This document shows, one piece after another, positions 16,775 through 25,902 of a stretch of DNA of 64,000 nucleotides (the first letter of the stretch is position 1; each line of letters begins with the position of its first letter). A program made the position numbers and the translations under genes. The DNA comes from Streptomyces sp. NBC_00249. Its GTDB lineage: Bacteria > Actinomycetota > Actinomycetes > Streptomycetales > Streptomycetaceae. The stretch covers positions 744,001 to 808,000 of the forward strand of contig NZ_JAPEMV010000001.1 of NCBI RefSeq assembly GCF_026342355.1, given 5' to 3'. The notes below the pieces were generated by a model. That model made no database searches. It was not told the origin of the DNA and worked only from the letters and a program-made list of their open reading frames with translations.

Positions 16775-18735
16775 GCGTAGCTCCGCTGGGTGGGGTGGAC
16801 GTACTCGAAGACGAGGTCTTCCTTGTGCAGGACGGGTGCGGCTCCGGTGCCCTGGTACTCCCAGGCGGCCGCGTAGCCGAACTCCTCGTCGCGGCGGGCG
16901 GCTTCGCCGTCGGGGGTCTGGGACTCCTCGCGGAAGTGGCCGCCGCAGGACTCGGCGCGGTGGAGGGCGTCGAGGCACATCAGCTCGGCGAGCTCCAGGT
17001 AGTCGACGATGCGGTTGGCCTTCTCCAGCGACTGGTTGAACTCCTCGCCGCTGCCGGGGACCTTGACGTGCCGCCAGAACTCCTCGCGGATCTCGGGGAT
17101 GCGGGCGAGCGCCTTGCGGAGCCCTTCCTCGGTGCGGGCCATCCCGCAGTACTCCCACATGAGTTCGCCGATCTCGCGGTGGAAGGAGTCGGGGGTGCGG
17201 TCGCCGTCGACGGCGAGCAGCTTGGCGAGGCAGTCGCGGGTCTCGCGGACGGCCGCGGCGGCCTCGGGGTGACTGTCGTCGACCTCCTCGTGGTGCGGGT
17301 GGCGGGCGAGGTAGTCGTTGATGGTGGAGGGGAGGACGAAGTAGCCGTCTCCGAGGCCCTGCATCAGCGCGGAGGCGCCGAGGCGGTTGGCCCCGTGGTC
17401 GGAGAAGTTGGCCTCGCCGACCGCGAACAGGCCGGGGACGGTGGTCTGGAGGTCGTAGTCCACCCACAGGCCGCCCATCGTGTAGTGGACGGCCGGGTAG
17501 ATCCGCATGGGGACCTCGTACGGGTTCTCGGCGGTGATCCGCTCGTACATCTCGAAGAGGTTGCCGTACTTCTCGGCGACCTTGTCCTTGCCCATGCGGC
17601 GGATGGCGTCGGCGAAGTCCAGGTAGACGCCCTGGCCGCCGGGGCCGACGCCGCGGCCCTCGTCGCAGACGTTCTTCGCGGCGCGGGAGGCGATGTCGCG
17701 GGGCACGAGGTTGCCGAAGGAGGGGTAGATCCGCTCCAGGTAGTAGTCGCGCTCCTCCTCGGGGATCCGGTCGGCGGGGCGGGTGTCGCCCTTGGCCTTG
17801 GGGACCCAGATGCGGCCGTCGTTGCGCAGGGACTCGCTCATCAGGGTGAGCTTGGACTGGTGGTCGCCGGTGCGCGGGATGCAGGTGGGGTGGATCTGGG
17901 TGAAGCAGGGGTTGGCGAAGTACGCGCCGCGCCGGTGCGCCCGCCAGACGGCGGTCGCGTTGGAGTTCATGGCGTTGGTGGAGAGGTAGAAGACGTTGCC
18001 GTAGCCGCCGCTCGCCAGGACCACCGCGTCCGCGTAGTGGGTGGAGATCTCGCCCGTGACCAGGTCGCGGGCGACGATGCCGCGGGCCACGCCGTCGACC
18101 GTGATCAGGTCGAGCATCTCGGTGCGGGCGTGCATCTCGACGTTGCCGGCGGCGATCTGCCGGGACAGCGCCTGGTAGGCGCCGAGCAGCAGCTGCTGCC
18201 CGGTCTGGCCGCGGGCGTAGAAGGTGCGGGAGACCTGGACGCCGCCGAAGGAGCGGGTGTCGAGGAGGCCGCCGTACTCGCGGGCGAAGGGGACGCCCTG
18301 GGCCACGCACTGGTCGATGATCTCGACGGAGATCTGGGCGAGGCGGTGGACGTTGGACTCGCGGGCGCGGAAGTCGCCGCCCTTGACGGTGTCGTAGAAG
18401 AGGCGGTGGACGGAGTCGCCGTCGTTGCGGTAGTTCTTCGCGGCGTTGATGCCGCCCTGCGCGGCGATGGAGTGGGCGCGGCGCGGGGAGTCGGAGAAGC
18501 AGAACTGGACGACGTGGTAGCCCTGCTCGGCGAGGGTCGCGCCGGCCGCGCCGCCCGCCAGGCCGGTGCCGACGACGATGATCCGGTGCTTGCGCCGGTT
18601 GGCCGGGTTGACGAGCTTGGCCTCGAAGCGGCGGCGGTCCCAGCGCTCGGCGATCGGGCCCGGCGGCGCCTTGGTGTCGGCGATCGGCTCGCCGGTGGTG
18701 TAGTGGGTGTAGTCGTTCACGAGGGTGTCGTTCAT
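16771..18735 (-). CDS. sdhA: Succinate dehydrogenase/fumarate reductase flavoprotein subunit
   Basis: 654 residues. The FAD-binding start is [20 protein letters not shown], followed by the covalent-FAD region [16 protein letters not shown]. Active-site blocks [11 protein letters not shown] and [12 protein letters not shown], and [20 protein letters not shown], are present. It oxidises succinate to fumarate at the membrane. It starts two bases after the sdhC stop and overlaps sdhB by four, so sdhC-sdhA-sdhB is one operon. Confidence 0.96.
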   Translation of the reverse strand: MNDTLVNDYTHYTTGEPIADTKAPPGPIAERWDRRRFEAKLVNPANRRKHRIIVVGTGLAGGAAGATLAEQGYHVVQFCFSDSPRRAHSIAAQGGINAAKNYRNDGDSVHRLFYDTVKGGDFRARESNVHRLAQISVEIIDQCVAQGVPFAREYGGLLDTRSFGGVQVSRTFYARGQTGQQLLLGAYQALSRQIAAGNVEMHARTEMLDLITVDGVARGIVARDLVTGEISTHYADAVVLASGGYGNVFYLSTNAMNSNATAVWRAHRRGAYFANPCFTQIHPTCIPRTGDHQSKLTLMSESLRNDGRIWVPKAKGDTRPADRIPEEERDYYLERIYPSFGNLVPRDIASRAAKNVCDEGRGVGPGGQGVYLDFADAIRRMGKDKVAEKYGNLFEMYERITAENPYEVPMRIYPAVHYTMGGLWVDYDLQTTVPGLFAVGEANFSDHGANRLGASALMQGLGDGYFVLPSTINDYLARHPHHEEVDDSHPEAAAAVRETRDCLAKLLAVDGDRTPDSFHREIGELMWEYCGMARTEEGLRKALARIPEIREEFWRHVKVPGSGEEFNQSLEKANRIVDYLELAELMCLDALHRAESCGGHFREESQTPDGEAARRDEEFGYAAAWEYQGTGAAPVLHKEDLVFEYVHPTQRSYA

Positions 18736-18737
18736 GG

Positions 18738-19442
18738 TCAGTTCACCACTCCGGTCATGACGGCCACGGGGACGGAGACGAAGCCCGCGAAGAGGACGAG
18801 GGCCAGGGCGTTGGCGAGGAACTTCAGCGTCCGCTCGCGCCGGGCGTTGCCGGCGCCGAGGGTCTGGGCCGCGCTCCAGAAGCCGTGCCGGACGTGCAGG
18901 CCGAGGGCGGCCATCGCGACGATGTAGATGGTGTTCCCGTACCAGGTGGAGAAGGTGGCGAGGACGTTCTCGTAGGGGTGGCCTGTCCAGGCGCGCTCGT
19001 TGACGGTGAGCGTGGTGAGGTCGAGCAGGTGCCACACGATGAAGAGGCCGAGGATGATGCCGCCCCAGCGCATGGTGCGGGTGGCGTAGCTCGCGCGGCG
19101 GCGCTTGTGGGCGTACTTCACCGGGCGGGCGGTCCGGCCCCGGCGGCTGAGCTGGTACGCCGATACGGCGTGCGCGACGACCGCGGCGAGGAGCACCACG
19201 CGGACGATCCACAGCGCCCACTCGTGGTGGAGGAAGGGGGAGCCGAGGGTGCGCAGCCAGTGGGCGTAGCCGTTGAACTCGTCCGCCCCGAAGAAGATCT
19301 TGAGGTTTCCGAGCATGTGCACGACCAGGTAGCCGAGCATGATCAGGCCTGATACGGCCATCACTGACTTCTTACCGACGGTGGAGTCCCAGAGCGTGCG
19401 CGAGGTGGACGGCCGTCGATCCGTCCGCGTTGCCAGAGCCAT
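18738..19442 (-). CDS. sdhC: Succinate dehydrogenase cytochrome b subunit
   Basis: 234 residues with five membrane segments (about residues 25-45, 70-90, 115-140, 165-185 and 205-230). This matches the single-subunit type B anchor that holds two hemes and the menaquinone site. Candidate heme histidines lie in [42 protein letters not shown] and [11 protein letters not shown]. It is first in its operon. The ATG at 19442 has no strong ribosome binding site. A LysR-type palindrome lies 57 bases upstream. Confidence 0.92.
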   Translation of the reverse strand: MALATRTDRRPSTSRTLWDSTVGKKSVMAVSGLIMLGYLVVHMLGNLKIFFGADEFNGYAHWLRTLGSPFLHHEWALWIVRVVLLAAVVAHAVSAYQLSRRGRTARPVKYAHKRRRASYATRTMRWGGIILGLFIVWHLLDLTTLTVNERAWTGHPYENVLATFSTWYGNTIYIVAMAALGLHVRHGFWSAAQTLGAGNARRERTLKFLANALALVLFAGFVSVPVAVMTGVVN

Positions 19443-19498
19443 GACATCGACCGTAAGGACGAAGGTCCCGAAAGGTCCAAGACATCGTAAAGCTGATC

Positions 19499-19519
19499 GC
19501 GATAGGCATTGCCTATCGC
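19499..19519. promoter_or_regulatory. Perfect palindrome between sdhC and lysR, LysR-type operator
   Basis: A 10-1-10 perfect inverted repeat with arms GCGATAGGCA and TGCCTATCGC; the core ATA-N9-TAT fits the LysR T-N11-A rule. It is 20 bases before the LysR start and 57 before sdhC. The adjacent regulator probably binds it to control itself and sdhCAB. Similar ATAGGCATTGCCTAT boxes are known for LysR regulators. Confidence 0.75.
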
Positions 19520-19538
19520 GAGGCGTTAGCGTGGCGGA

Positions 19539-20417
19539 ATGCAGTTCCAGCAGCTCGTCTACTTCGTGGCCGTCGCCGAGACCCGGCACTTCACTCGCGC
19601 CGCCGAGCGCGAGCACGTGGCGCAGCCGTCGCTGTCGCAGCAGATCAAGGCCCTCGAACGGGAGCTGGGGGCCGAACTGTTCAGCCGGGTGCGCGGGAAC
19701 ATCACGCTCACCGACGCGGGCGAGGCCCTGTTGCCGCTGGCCCGGCGGATCCTGGCGGACGCGGACACGGCGCGGCTGGAGGTGCAGGAGCTGGCCCAGC
19801 TGCGGCGCGGGCGAGTGCGGCTGGGGGCCACCCCGAGCGTGTGCACGGGGCTGCTGCCGGGCGTGCTGCGCGCCTTCCACACGGCGCACCCGGGGATCGA
19901 GCTGCTGATCGAGGAGAGCGGTTCGCTGGACCTCGTACGGGAACTCGCGCGCGGGGTCCTGGACCTGGCCCTGATCGCCCTGCCGCTGCCGCCCTCGGCT
20001 CCGGCGCTGACCACGGTGGAGCTGCTGACCGAGGACCTGGTGGTGGTCTCGTCCGCCGATCTGCCTCCGCCGGCGGGCGGCGGGGAGCTCTCCATCGCCG
20101 ATCTGCGGGACGAGCCGATGGTCATGTTCCGCCACGGCTACGACCTGCGGGACCTGACGGTGACCGCCTGCCGCGCGGCGGGTTTCGAGCCCTCGTTCAC
20201 GGTGGAGGGCGGGGAGATGGACGCGGTACTGGGCTTCGTGCGGGCGGGGCTGGGCATCGCGGTGGTCCCGGCGATGGTGGTCGACCACGGCGGCCCGGGG
20301 CTGCGCGCCAGCCGTCTGGCCGGCTCCCCGCTGCGCCGCACGATCGCGCTGGCGCACCGTACCGACGTGGCGCCGCCGCGCGCGGCGCGCGAGCTGAAGC
20401 GGATGCTCGTGGGCTGA
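19539..20417 (+). CDS. LysR-family transcriptional regulator
   Basis: 292 residues. The N-terminal winged helix is canonical: MQFQQLVYFVAVAETRHFTR, AAEREHVAQPSLSQQIKALE and LGAELFSRV. The effector domain spans residues about 90-290, with VRLGATPSVCTGLLPGVL at its start. Divergent placement from sdhCAB over a perfect palindrome makes that operon the likely target. The inducer is unknown; a dicarboxylate or redox signal is a guess. Confidence 0.92.
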   Translation: MQFQQLVYFVAVAETRHFTRAAEREHVAQPSLSQQIKALERELGAELFSRVRGNITLTDAGEALLPLARRILADADTARLEVQELAQLRRGRVRLGATPSVCTGLLPGVLRAFHTAHPGIELLIEESGSLDLVRELARGVLDLALIALPLPPSAPALTTVELLTEDLVVVSSADLPPPAGGGELSIADLRDEPMVMFRHGYDLRDLTVTACRAAGFEPSFTVEGGEMDAVLGFVRAGLGIAVVPAMVVDHGGPGLRASRLAGSPLRRTIALAHRTDVAPPRAARELKRMLVG

Positions 20418-20460
20418 GGGGCGGGTCCGTCCGGTTGCGGCCGGACCGCTGCCTCCGGTC

Positions 20461-21105
20461 TCAGGCCGAGGGTATGGGCAAGCTCCGGTCGAGCCCCTCG
20501 GCCAGCATGCCGAATGCGAGGTCGGCGTCGGCGACCGCCGCCCCGTAGGCCTCGTCGGCGCTCTGTCCGGCGGCGATCCGGAGATAGTTCTCCCGGCCCA
20601 GCTCGTGGCGCACCGTCACCAGGTGGAGGGCCGCCAGCCGGGCGGTGAGGGGCGCGACCGACTCGGCCTCCAGGGTCCCGGCGAGCAGCTCCACCTCACG
20701 CGCCGCGTAGTGCGCGAGGCGGGACTCCAGGCTCGCGGTGGAGTACAGCAGCCCCTCGAAGGCGAGCACGTTCGGGTGGTCGCAGAGCCCGGTGATCGGA
20801 TCGCGCTCGGCGAGGGCCGCCAGGAAGTGTTCGTGGACCGCCCGGACCGGGCTCCGGCCGGGATCGCGGTCGCGGACGATGCGCGCGGCCTCGTCCTGAT
20901 GGTCGGCGAACCGGTCGAGGACCAGGTCCTCCTTGCTCGGGAAGTACCGGAACAGGGTCGGTTTGGACACCTGTGCCGCGGCGGCCACATCGGCGACCGA
21001 CACGGCGTCGAAGCCGTTCTCCAGGAAGAGTTCCAGCGCCGTGGCCGCCAGCTGGCGACGCGTACGCAGTTTCTTGCTCTCGCGCAGACCCGTCGTGTTC
21101 TCCAT
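20461..21105 (-). CDS. TetR-family transcriptional regulator
   Basis: 214 residues. The helix-turn-helix is residues about 15-60: TRRQLAATALELFLENGFDA, VSVADVAAAAQVSKPTLFRY and FPSKEDLVLDRF. The C-terminal ligand domain is generic. It is divergent from a FAD monooxygenase, which is probably its target. TACGCT ends seven bases before the ATG, so the message may be leaderless. It converges with lysR, separated by 43 bases with only a weak hairpin. Confidence 0.9.
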   Translation of the reverse strand: MENTTGLRESKKLRTRRQLAATALELFLENGFDAVSVADVAAAAQVSKPTLFRYFPSKEDLVLDRFADHQDEAARIVRDRDPGRSPVRAVHEHFLAALAERDPITGLCDHPNVLAFEGLLYSTASLESRLAHYAAREVELLAGTLEAESVAPLTARLAALHLVTVRHELGRENYLRIAAGQSADEAYGAAVADADLAFGMLAEGLDRSLPIPSA

Positions 21106-21126
21106 ACCGCACAGCGTAGCACAGAA

Positions 21127-21160
21127 TCATGACCGAGTTAATTTCGTGACCGGGTTGCTT
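21127..21160. promoter_or_regulatory. Two 17-bp direct repeats in the TetR/monooxygenase promoter region
   Basis: TCATGACCGAGTTAATT (21127-21143) is followed at once by TCGTGACCGGGTTGCTT (21144-21160), sharing 13 of 17 bases. They lie between the divergent TetR and monooxygenase genes and are the best candidates for the regulator's binding sites. The arrangement is a direct rather than an inverted repeat. Confidence 0.45.
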
Positions 21161-21211
21161 TTTCTCTCGTGGTGCGTTCTCCTTGAGTCATCGACGACGA
21201 GAGGACATCCG

Positions 21212-22279
21212 ATGACCGACGTACTGATCGCGGGCTCCGGCCCCACCGGACTGACCCTGGCCTGTGACCTCGCCCGCCGCGGCGTCGGCGTACGCGTCCT
21301 CGAGCGCCGCCCCGCGCCGCACCGCGAATCCCGCGGCAAGACCCTCCACCCGAGCAGTCTCGACGTCTTCGGACAGCTCGGGGTGGCCGAGCGGATGACG
21401 GACATCGGCACTGAAGGCCTGGTCTTCCGCAAGTACTTCGACGGCGCACACGTCAACGACACCGCGTACGACGAGGCCCTCTTCGTCGGCCAGTGGCAGG
21501 TCGAGGAGGTATTGCGCGACCGGCTCGCCGAACTGGGCGTACACGTCGAGTACGGAGCCCGGATCGCCGGAATCACCGAGGACGCGGCCGGGGTGACCGT
21601 GGAGCCGGCGGACGGACGGCCGATCCGAGCCGCCTACCTCGCCGGATGCGACGGCGGCCGCAGCACCACCCGCAAACTCCTCGGGATCCCCTTCGAGGGG
21701 AGTACCGAGGAGGCCGAGCTGATGGTGCTCGGGGACGTGACGGCGGCCGGGCTGAGCCGAGAGTTCTGGCACCAGTGGTTCACGTCGGACGGCGGCGTCA
21801 TGCTGCTCTGTCCGATACCGGGAACCGAGACCTTCCAGCTGCAGGCCTCGCGGGAACTGGATGAGCGGGGCGAGCCTCTGCCGCCCTCACTGGAGAGCTT
21901 CCAGCGGCTGTTCGACCGCCATGCCCGCGTGCCGGGGATCCGGCTGGCGGAGCCGACGTGGCTCTCGGCCTGGCGGGTCAACGTCCGCATGGCCACCCGG
22001 ATACGCGAGGGCCGGACCTTCCTCGCCGGGGACGCGGCACACGTCCACCCCATCGCCGGCGGGCTGGGCATGAACACCGGCATCCAGGACGCGGCGGCCC
22101 TCGGCCGGACGCTGGCCGCCGCCCTCTCCGGACCCGCCGGGGAGGACGTACTCGACGCGTACGAGGCGGAGCGCCTGCCGGTGGCAGCCGAGCTGCTGGC
22201 CGACACCTCCCGGCGGATGGATCAGGTCCTGGCAGCTGTCCGCGAGCCGGGCAACGGGGTGGAGGCGGGCCTGGGCTGA
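21212..22279 (+). CDS. FAD-dependent aromatic-type monooxygenase
   Basis: 355 residues of the PheA/TfdB-type flavin hydroxylase family. Motifs: VLIAGSGPTGLTLACDLARR (GxGxxG), the DG motif AGCDGGRSTTRKLLGI, and GRTFLAGDAAHVHPIAGGLG (GD motif binding the ribityl chain). It is about 150 residues shorter than full phenol hydroxylases and lacks their C-terminal thioredoxin-like domain, like the short tetracycline-inactivating type. GAGAGG lies about six bases before the ATG. The divergent TetR regulator suggests induction by its substrate; oxidative detoxification is possible. Confidence 0.88.
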   Translation: MTDVLIAGSGPTGLTLACDLARRGVGVRVLERRPAPHRESRGKTLHPSSLDVFGQLGVAERMTDIGTEGLVFRKYFDGAHVNDTAYDEALFVGQWQVEEVLRDRLAELGVHVEYGARIAGITEDAAGVTVEPADGRPIRAAYLAGCDGGRSTTRKLLGIPFEGSTEEAELMVLGDVTAAGLSREFWHQWFTSDGGVMLLCPIPGTETFQLQASRELDERGEPLPPSLESFQRLFDRHARVPGIRLAEPTWLSAWRVNVRMATRIREGRTFLAGDAAHVHPIAGGLGMNTGIQDAAALGRTLAAALSGPAGEDVLDAYEAERLPVAAELLADTSRRMDQVLAAVREPGNGVEAGLG

Positions 22280-22377
22280 CCGCCGGACCCTCCCGCCGAC
22301 CGGCCCGCCCCGGACGGCCGGCCCGCAGGGCGGGGCGGGGCGGACGGGGGCGGGGCGGGCGGCGGGAGCGGTGGCCG

Positions 22378-24747
22378 TCAGGGGGTGGGGACGGCGTCCG
22401 ACAGGGACAGGGTGTGGATCCGGTCCGGGGCGCCGGGGCGGGCGTAGTACCAGCCCTGGGCGGTGTCGCAGCCGAGGGCCCGGAGCTGGGCGGCCTGAGC
22501 GCCGGTCTCCACACCCTCGACCGTCACGGCCAGTTCGAGACTGTGGGCCAGGGCGACGATGCCCTCCACGATCTTGACGTCGACCGGGTCGGCCGGCTCC
22601 TGCTGCATCCCCCGGGTGAAGGAGCGGTCCAGCTTCAGGACGCTGACCGGCAGGCGGCGCAGGTTGGCCAGGTTCGAGTAGCCGGTGCCGAAGTCGTCGA
22701 GGGCGATGTCCACGCCCAGGGCGGCGAGACGGCGCAGCGGTTCGAGGAGTTCGTCGTCGGCCCCGATCAGGGCGGATTCGGTGACCTCCAGGCACAGGGC
22801 GCCCGGGGCCAGCCCGGAGGACTCCAGCACCCGCAGGGTGTCGGCGACCAGCCCGGGGTGGTGGAGCTGCGTCGGCGAGAGGTTGACGTTGACCCGCAGG
22901 GCCGTACCGCCGTGCTCGCGCTGCCAGGTGCGGGCCTGGCGGACGGACTCCTCCAGGACCCAGCGCCCGAGCGGCACGATCAGCCCGGTGCGCTCGGCGA
23001 GCGGGATGAAGCGGTCCGGGCCGAGCACCCCGTACTGCGGGTGCGACCAGCGCACCAGCGCCTCCGCGCCGCGCACGCTGCCGTCGTGCATGTGGACCAG
23101 CGGCTGGTACTCGATGAAGAACTCGCCGCGTTCCAGCGCCGCGGGCAGGGCGTTGGTCAAGCCGTGCCGGGTGATGGCGCGGGCGTCGGCCTCCTCGTCG
23201 GCGAACTCGAAGCGGTTGCCGCCCGCCGCCTTGGCCCGGTACATGGTGATGTCGGCGCTGCGCAGCACCTCCGCCGGGGTGCGTTCGCCCGCCCGGCCCT
23301 CGACGATGCCGATGCTGCCCCGCACCGTCAGCTCCCGGCCCTCCAGCCGGATCGGCGTGGACAGGGCGGAGAGGATGCGGACCGCGAGGTCGGCCACCTT
23401 CTCCTCCGAGTCGGCGGCGGCACCGGTGATGAGGGCCACGAACTCGTCGCCGCCCAGGCGCGCGACGACCTCGCCCGGTCCGGTCGCACAGCTCTGCAGC
23501 CGGTCGGCGACCTCCACCAGCAGGCGGTCGCCCGCCGAGTGGCCGAGGCTGTCGTTGACGGCCTTGAACCCGTCGAGGTCGAGGTAGCACAGCCCGAAGC
23601 GGCTGCCCGCCCTGCCGCTCAGGGCCTTCTCCAGGCGTTCGAAGAACAGCGTGCGGTTGGGCAGTCCGGTCAGCGCGTCGTGGGTGGCCTCGTAGCGCAG
23701 GCGCAGGTTCAGCAGCCGCCGCTCGGTGGTGTCCTCCATCAGGGCCAGCTGGTACTGCGGGGCGCCGTCGGCGTCGCGCAGCAGCGACACCGTCAGGTTG
23801 GTCCAGAGCACGGTCCCGTCGTGCCGGTAGTACGGCTTCTCCACCCGGTAGTGCTCGCGCTCCCCGCGCACCAGTTCCCCGTACATCCGCCAGACGTGCG
23901 GGGTGTCGTCGGGGTGGCCCCACTCGCTGACGTTGCGGCCCCGCATGTGCCCTTCCAGGCCGCCGAACATCTGCAGGAGGGTGTCGTTGACCTCCAGCAC
24001 GTTGCCCTCGAGGTCGGCGATGCCGATCCCGACGGCCGCTCCCTCGAAGACCGCCCGGAAGCGTTCCTCGCTGGCGTGCAGGGCCTGCTGGGCGTCGCTG
24101 CGGGCGGTGAGCGCGGAGCGGGCGATGGCCTCCTGCTCCTTGAGGGTCCGCTCGCGCAGCGCGCGGGCGAACCCGGCCGCGATGCCGTGCTGGAGCCGGG
24201 CGCAGCGGGAGCGGTACTCCTCCCGGCCCTCCGTACCGGCCCCGTCGGGGCCGCAGTACAGCACGAGGTAGGACTCGACCACGCCGAGGGTGCCGGCGAG
24301 CGCCTCGGGGTCGGTGCAGTGCACGGCGACGAGTTCGGCGCCGACGCGCTGGGCGACGGAGGCGTCGAAGGGCTGGGCGTGGAGGGCCTCGGTGAGGGTC
24401 CGGGTGAGCGGGACCAGGTGCTGTTCGAACTCGGGCCGGGTCAGCGAGGTGGCCGTGACGGGGAAGATGGCCCGCCCCCAGATGGTGGCGAAGCGCCCGA
24501 TCCGGTCGTCCAGTCCGCTGCGCAGCTCGCGCAGCGGCCCCCGCCCCGGCTGCGGTTCGGGCCGGTCCTCCGGCCGCGGGGCGGGCTGCGGTCCCGGCTG
24601 GGCCGCCTGCTGCGGTACGGGGACGGTGTCCGGCCGCGGGCGGGCGGAGTCCCGCGGGGGCGTCGCCTCGCCGGCGTCCGGACGGTGCGCCCGGTCCGGG
24701 ACGGCGGGCGGCGGCGGGGGGGCGGGCGCGGGAACGGGGACTCTCAC
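22378..24747 (-). CDS. rmdA: PAS-GGDEF-EAL c-di-GMP turnover protein, RmdA-like
   Basis: 789 residues. A Pro-rich N-terminus (about 1-65) and an uncharacterised region come first, then a PAS domain (about 225-345, ASEERFRAVFEGAAVGIGIA). GGDEF (about 355-520) keeps RLGGDEF at residues 432-436, and EAL (about 530-780) keeps EALVRW at 562. Both catalytic signatures are intact, so synthesis and hydrolysis of c-di-GMP are both possible. In S. coelicolor the PAS-GGDEF-EAL protein RmdA affects aerial mycelium formation; domain order and neighbourhood suggest this is its orthologue. The GTG start overlaps the upstream methyltransferase stop by four bases. Confidence 0.85.
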   Translation of the reverse strand: MRVPVPAPAPPPPPAVPDRAHRPDAGEATPPRDSARPRPDTVPVPQQAAQPGPQPAPRPEDRPEPQPGRGPLRELRSGLDDRIGRFATIWGRAIFPVTATSLTRPEFEQHLVPLTRTLTEALHAQPFDASVAQRVGAELVAVHCTDPEALAGTLGVVESYLVLYCGPDGAGTEGREEYRSRCARLQHGIAAGFARALRERTLKEQEAIARSALTARSDAQQALHASEERFRAVFEGAAVGIGIADLEGNVLEVNDTLLQMFGGLEGHMRGRNVSEWGHPDDTPHVWRMYGELVRGEREHYRVEKPYYRHDGTVLWTNLTVSLLRDADGAPQYQLALMEDTTERRLLNLRLRYEATHDALTGLPNRTLFFERLEKALSGRAGSRFGLCYLDLDGFKAVNDSLGHSAGDRLLVEVADRLQSCATGPGEVVARLGGDEFVALITGAAADSEEKVADLAVRILSALSTPIRLEGRELTVRGSIGIVEGRAGERTPAEVLRSADITMYRAKAAGGNRFEFADEEADARAITRHGLTNALPAALERGEFFIEYQPLVHMHDGSVRGAEALVRWSHPQYGVLGPDRFIPLAERTGLIVPLGRWVLEESVRQARTWQREHGGTALRVNVNLSPTQLHHPGLVADTLRVLESSGLAPGALCLEVTESALIGADDELLEPLRRLAALGVDIALDDFGTGYSNLANLRRLPVSVLKLDRSFTRGMQQEPADPVDVKIVEGIVALAHSLELAVTVEGVETGAQAAQLRALGCDTAQGWYYARPGAPDRIHTLSLSDAVPTP

Positions 24748-25586
24748 GCCTTGCGTCCCACGCCTGCGAAGCCCGAGAAGGCGTACGGGTCCTCCGGCGC
24801 CTCCCCGTCGGCGAGCGGACCGCTGCGGTCCGGGCGCCAGTCCGGCATCGAGACGAGACCCGGCTCCAGCAGCTCGAACCCGTCGAAGAAGCCGCGGATC
24901 TGCTCGCCGGTGCGCATGACGAGCGGGTTGCGGATGTCCCGGTAGACGCCGACCATGCCGCTGGCGACCTCCTCGGTGAGGGGGATCCCCTCGTACGAGG
25001 CGTGGGTGAGGATCAGCAGGCTGCCGGGGGCCAGCTCGTCGCGCAGCCGCGCGACGGCCTCGTACGGCTCGTCCGTGTCCTCCAGGAAGTGCAGCACGGC
25101 GACCAGCAGCAGGGCGACGGGGCGCTCCAGGTCGATCAGCCGGGACACCTCCGGGGAGCCCAGGACGTCCTCGGGCTTGCGCAGGTCGGCGGCGACGACG
25201 CCGGTGCGGTCGTCCCCGTCCAGGACGGCCCGGCTGTGCGCGACGGCGACCGGGTCGTGGTCGACGTAGACGACGCGTGCCTCGGGGCTCGCGGCGTGGG
25301 CGATCTCGTGGACGTTGCCGAAGGTGGGGATGCCGGAGCCGATGTCGAGGAACTGCGTGACGCCCTCGGAGACGGCGTGCCGGACGGCCCGGCGCATGAA
25401 TGCCCGGTTGGCCTGCATGATCTTGGGGAGCCCCGGCATGAATTCCATGGCCCGGCGGGCGGCCTGGCGGTCGACCTCGAAATTGTGGGAGCCGCCCAGG
25501 TAGTAATCGTAGATGCGGGACACGCTCGGCACCGATATGTCGATGCCTGGCGGGGCCCAGGCGGGGCGCTCCATCGGGTTCTCCAA
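24744..25586 (-). CDS. DUF574 SAM-dependent methyltransferase
   Basis: 280 residues of the Methyltransf_19/DUF574 family, abundant in Streptomyces: DISVPSVSRIYDYYLGGSHN, FEVDRQAAR, QFLDIGSGIPTFGNVHE (SAM motif I), VVYVDHDPVAVAHSRA and FDGFELLEPGLV. The substrate of the family is unknown. Overlap with rmdA by four bases means the two are made together, which may hint at a link with development signalling. Confidence 0.9.
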   Translation of the reverse strand: MENPMERPAWAPPGIDISVPSVSRIYDYYLGGSHNFEVDRQAARRAMEFMPGLPKIMQANRAFMRRAVRHAVSEGVTQFLDIGSGIPTFGNVHEIAHAASPEARVVYVDHDPVAVAHSRAVLDGDDRTGVVAADLRKPEDVLGSPEVSRLIDLERPVALLLVAVLHFLEDTDEPYEAVARLRDELAPGSLLILTHASYEGIPLTEEVASGMVGVYRDIRNPLVMRTGEQIRGFFDGFELLEPGLVSMPDWRPDRSGPLADGEAPEDPYAFSGFAGVGRKA

Positions 25587-25902
25587 GCCGTAGTGGTGCC
25601 GTGGCCCGTCCAGGGGGTGGGACGGGGGTCGGACTCCTGTCCGAGCCGAATGTACTGATCATTTCCCAACAGGGCGAGCAAAAGCGGAAATTGGCGGTCC
25701 GTTCTTGGTCACACACCAAAGGCACGTGCAGGTCCGGGCGCTGGTGACACAGAAACCGACAAATACCTTTTGAGAATTGACCGGCGTTCAATCATGGTCG
25801 ATCAGAAGGTGGCTCAAACCCCTACGCTCCGAACTCCACCCGTTCAGGCGAAGTGGCCCCGGGCCTCACGCGCGCGAGCGCGCGCGAGCCCATGCTCCCC
25901 GG
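25587..25902. promoter_or_regulatory. 316-bp divergent region upstream of the methyltransferase-rmdA operon
   Basis: No gene is seen. The region is AT-richer than its surroundings (about 25650-25800) and must hold the promoter of the methyltransferase-rmdA operon. TTGGT-CACAC-ACCAA at 25705-25719 is a perfect 5-5-5 inverted repeat and a candidate operator. A run of alternating CG (25869-25889) precedes the next gene. Confidence 0.5.

Noticed and set aside
16795..18927. 710-codon plus-strand open frame opposite sdhA
   Set aside because: Val/Gly/Asp-rich shadow of a well-supported flavoprotein gene; no ribosome binding site or family motifs.
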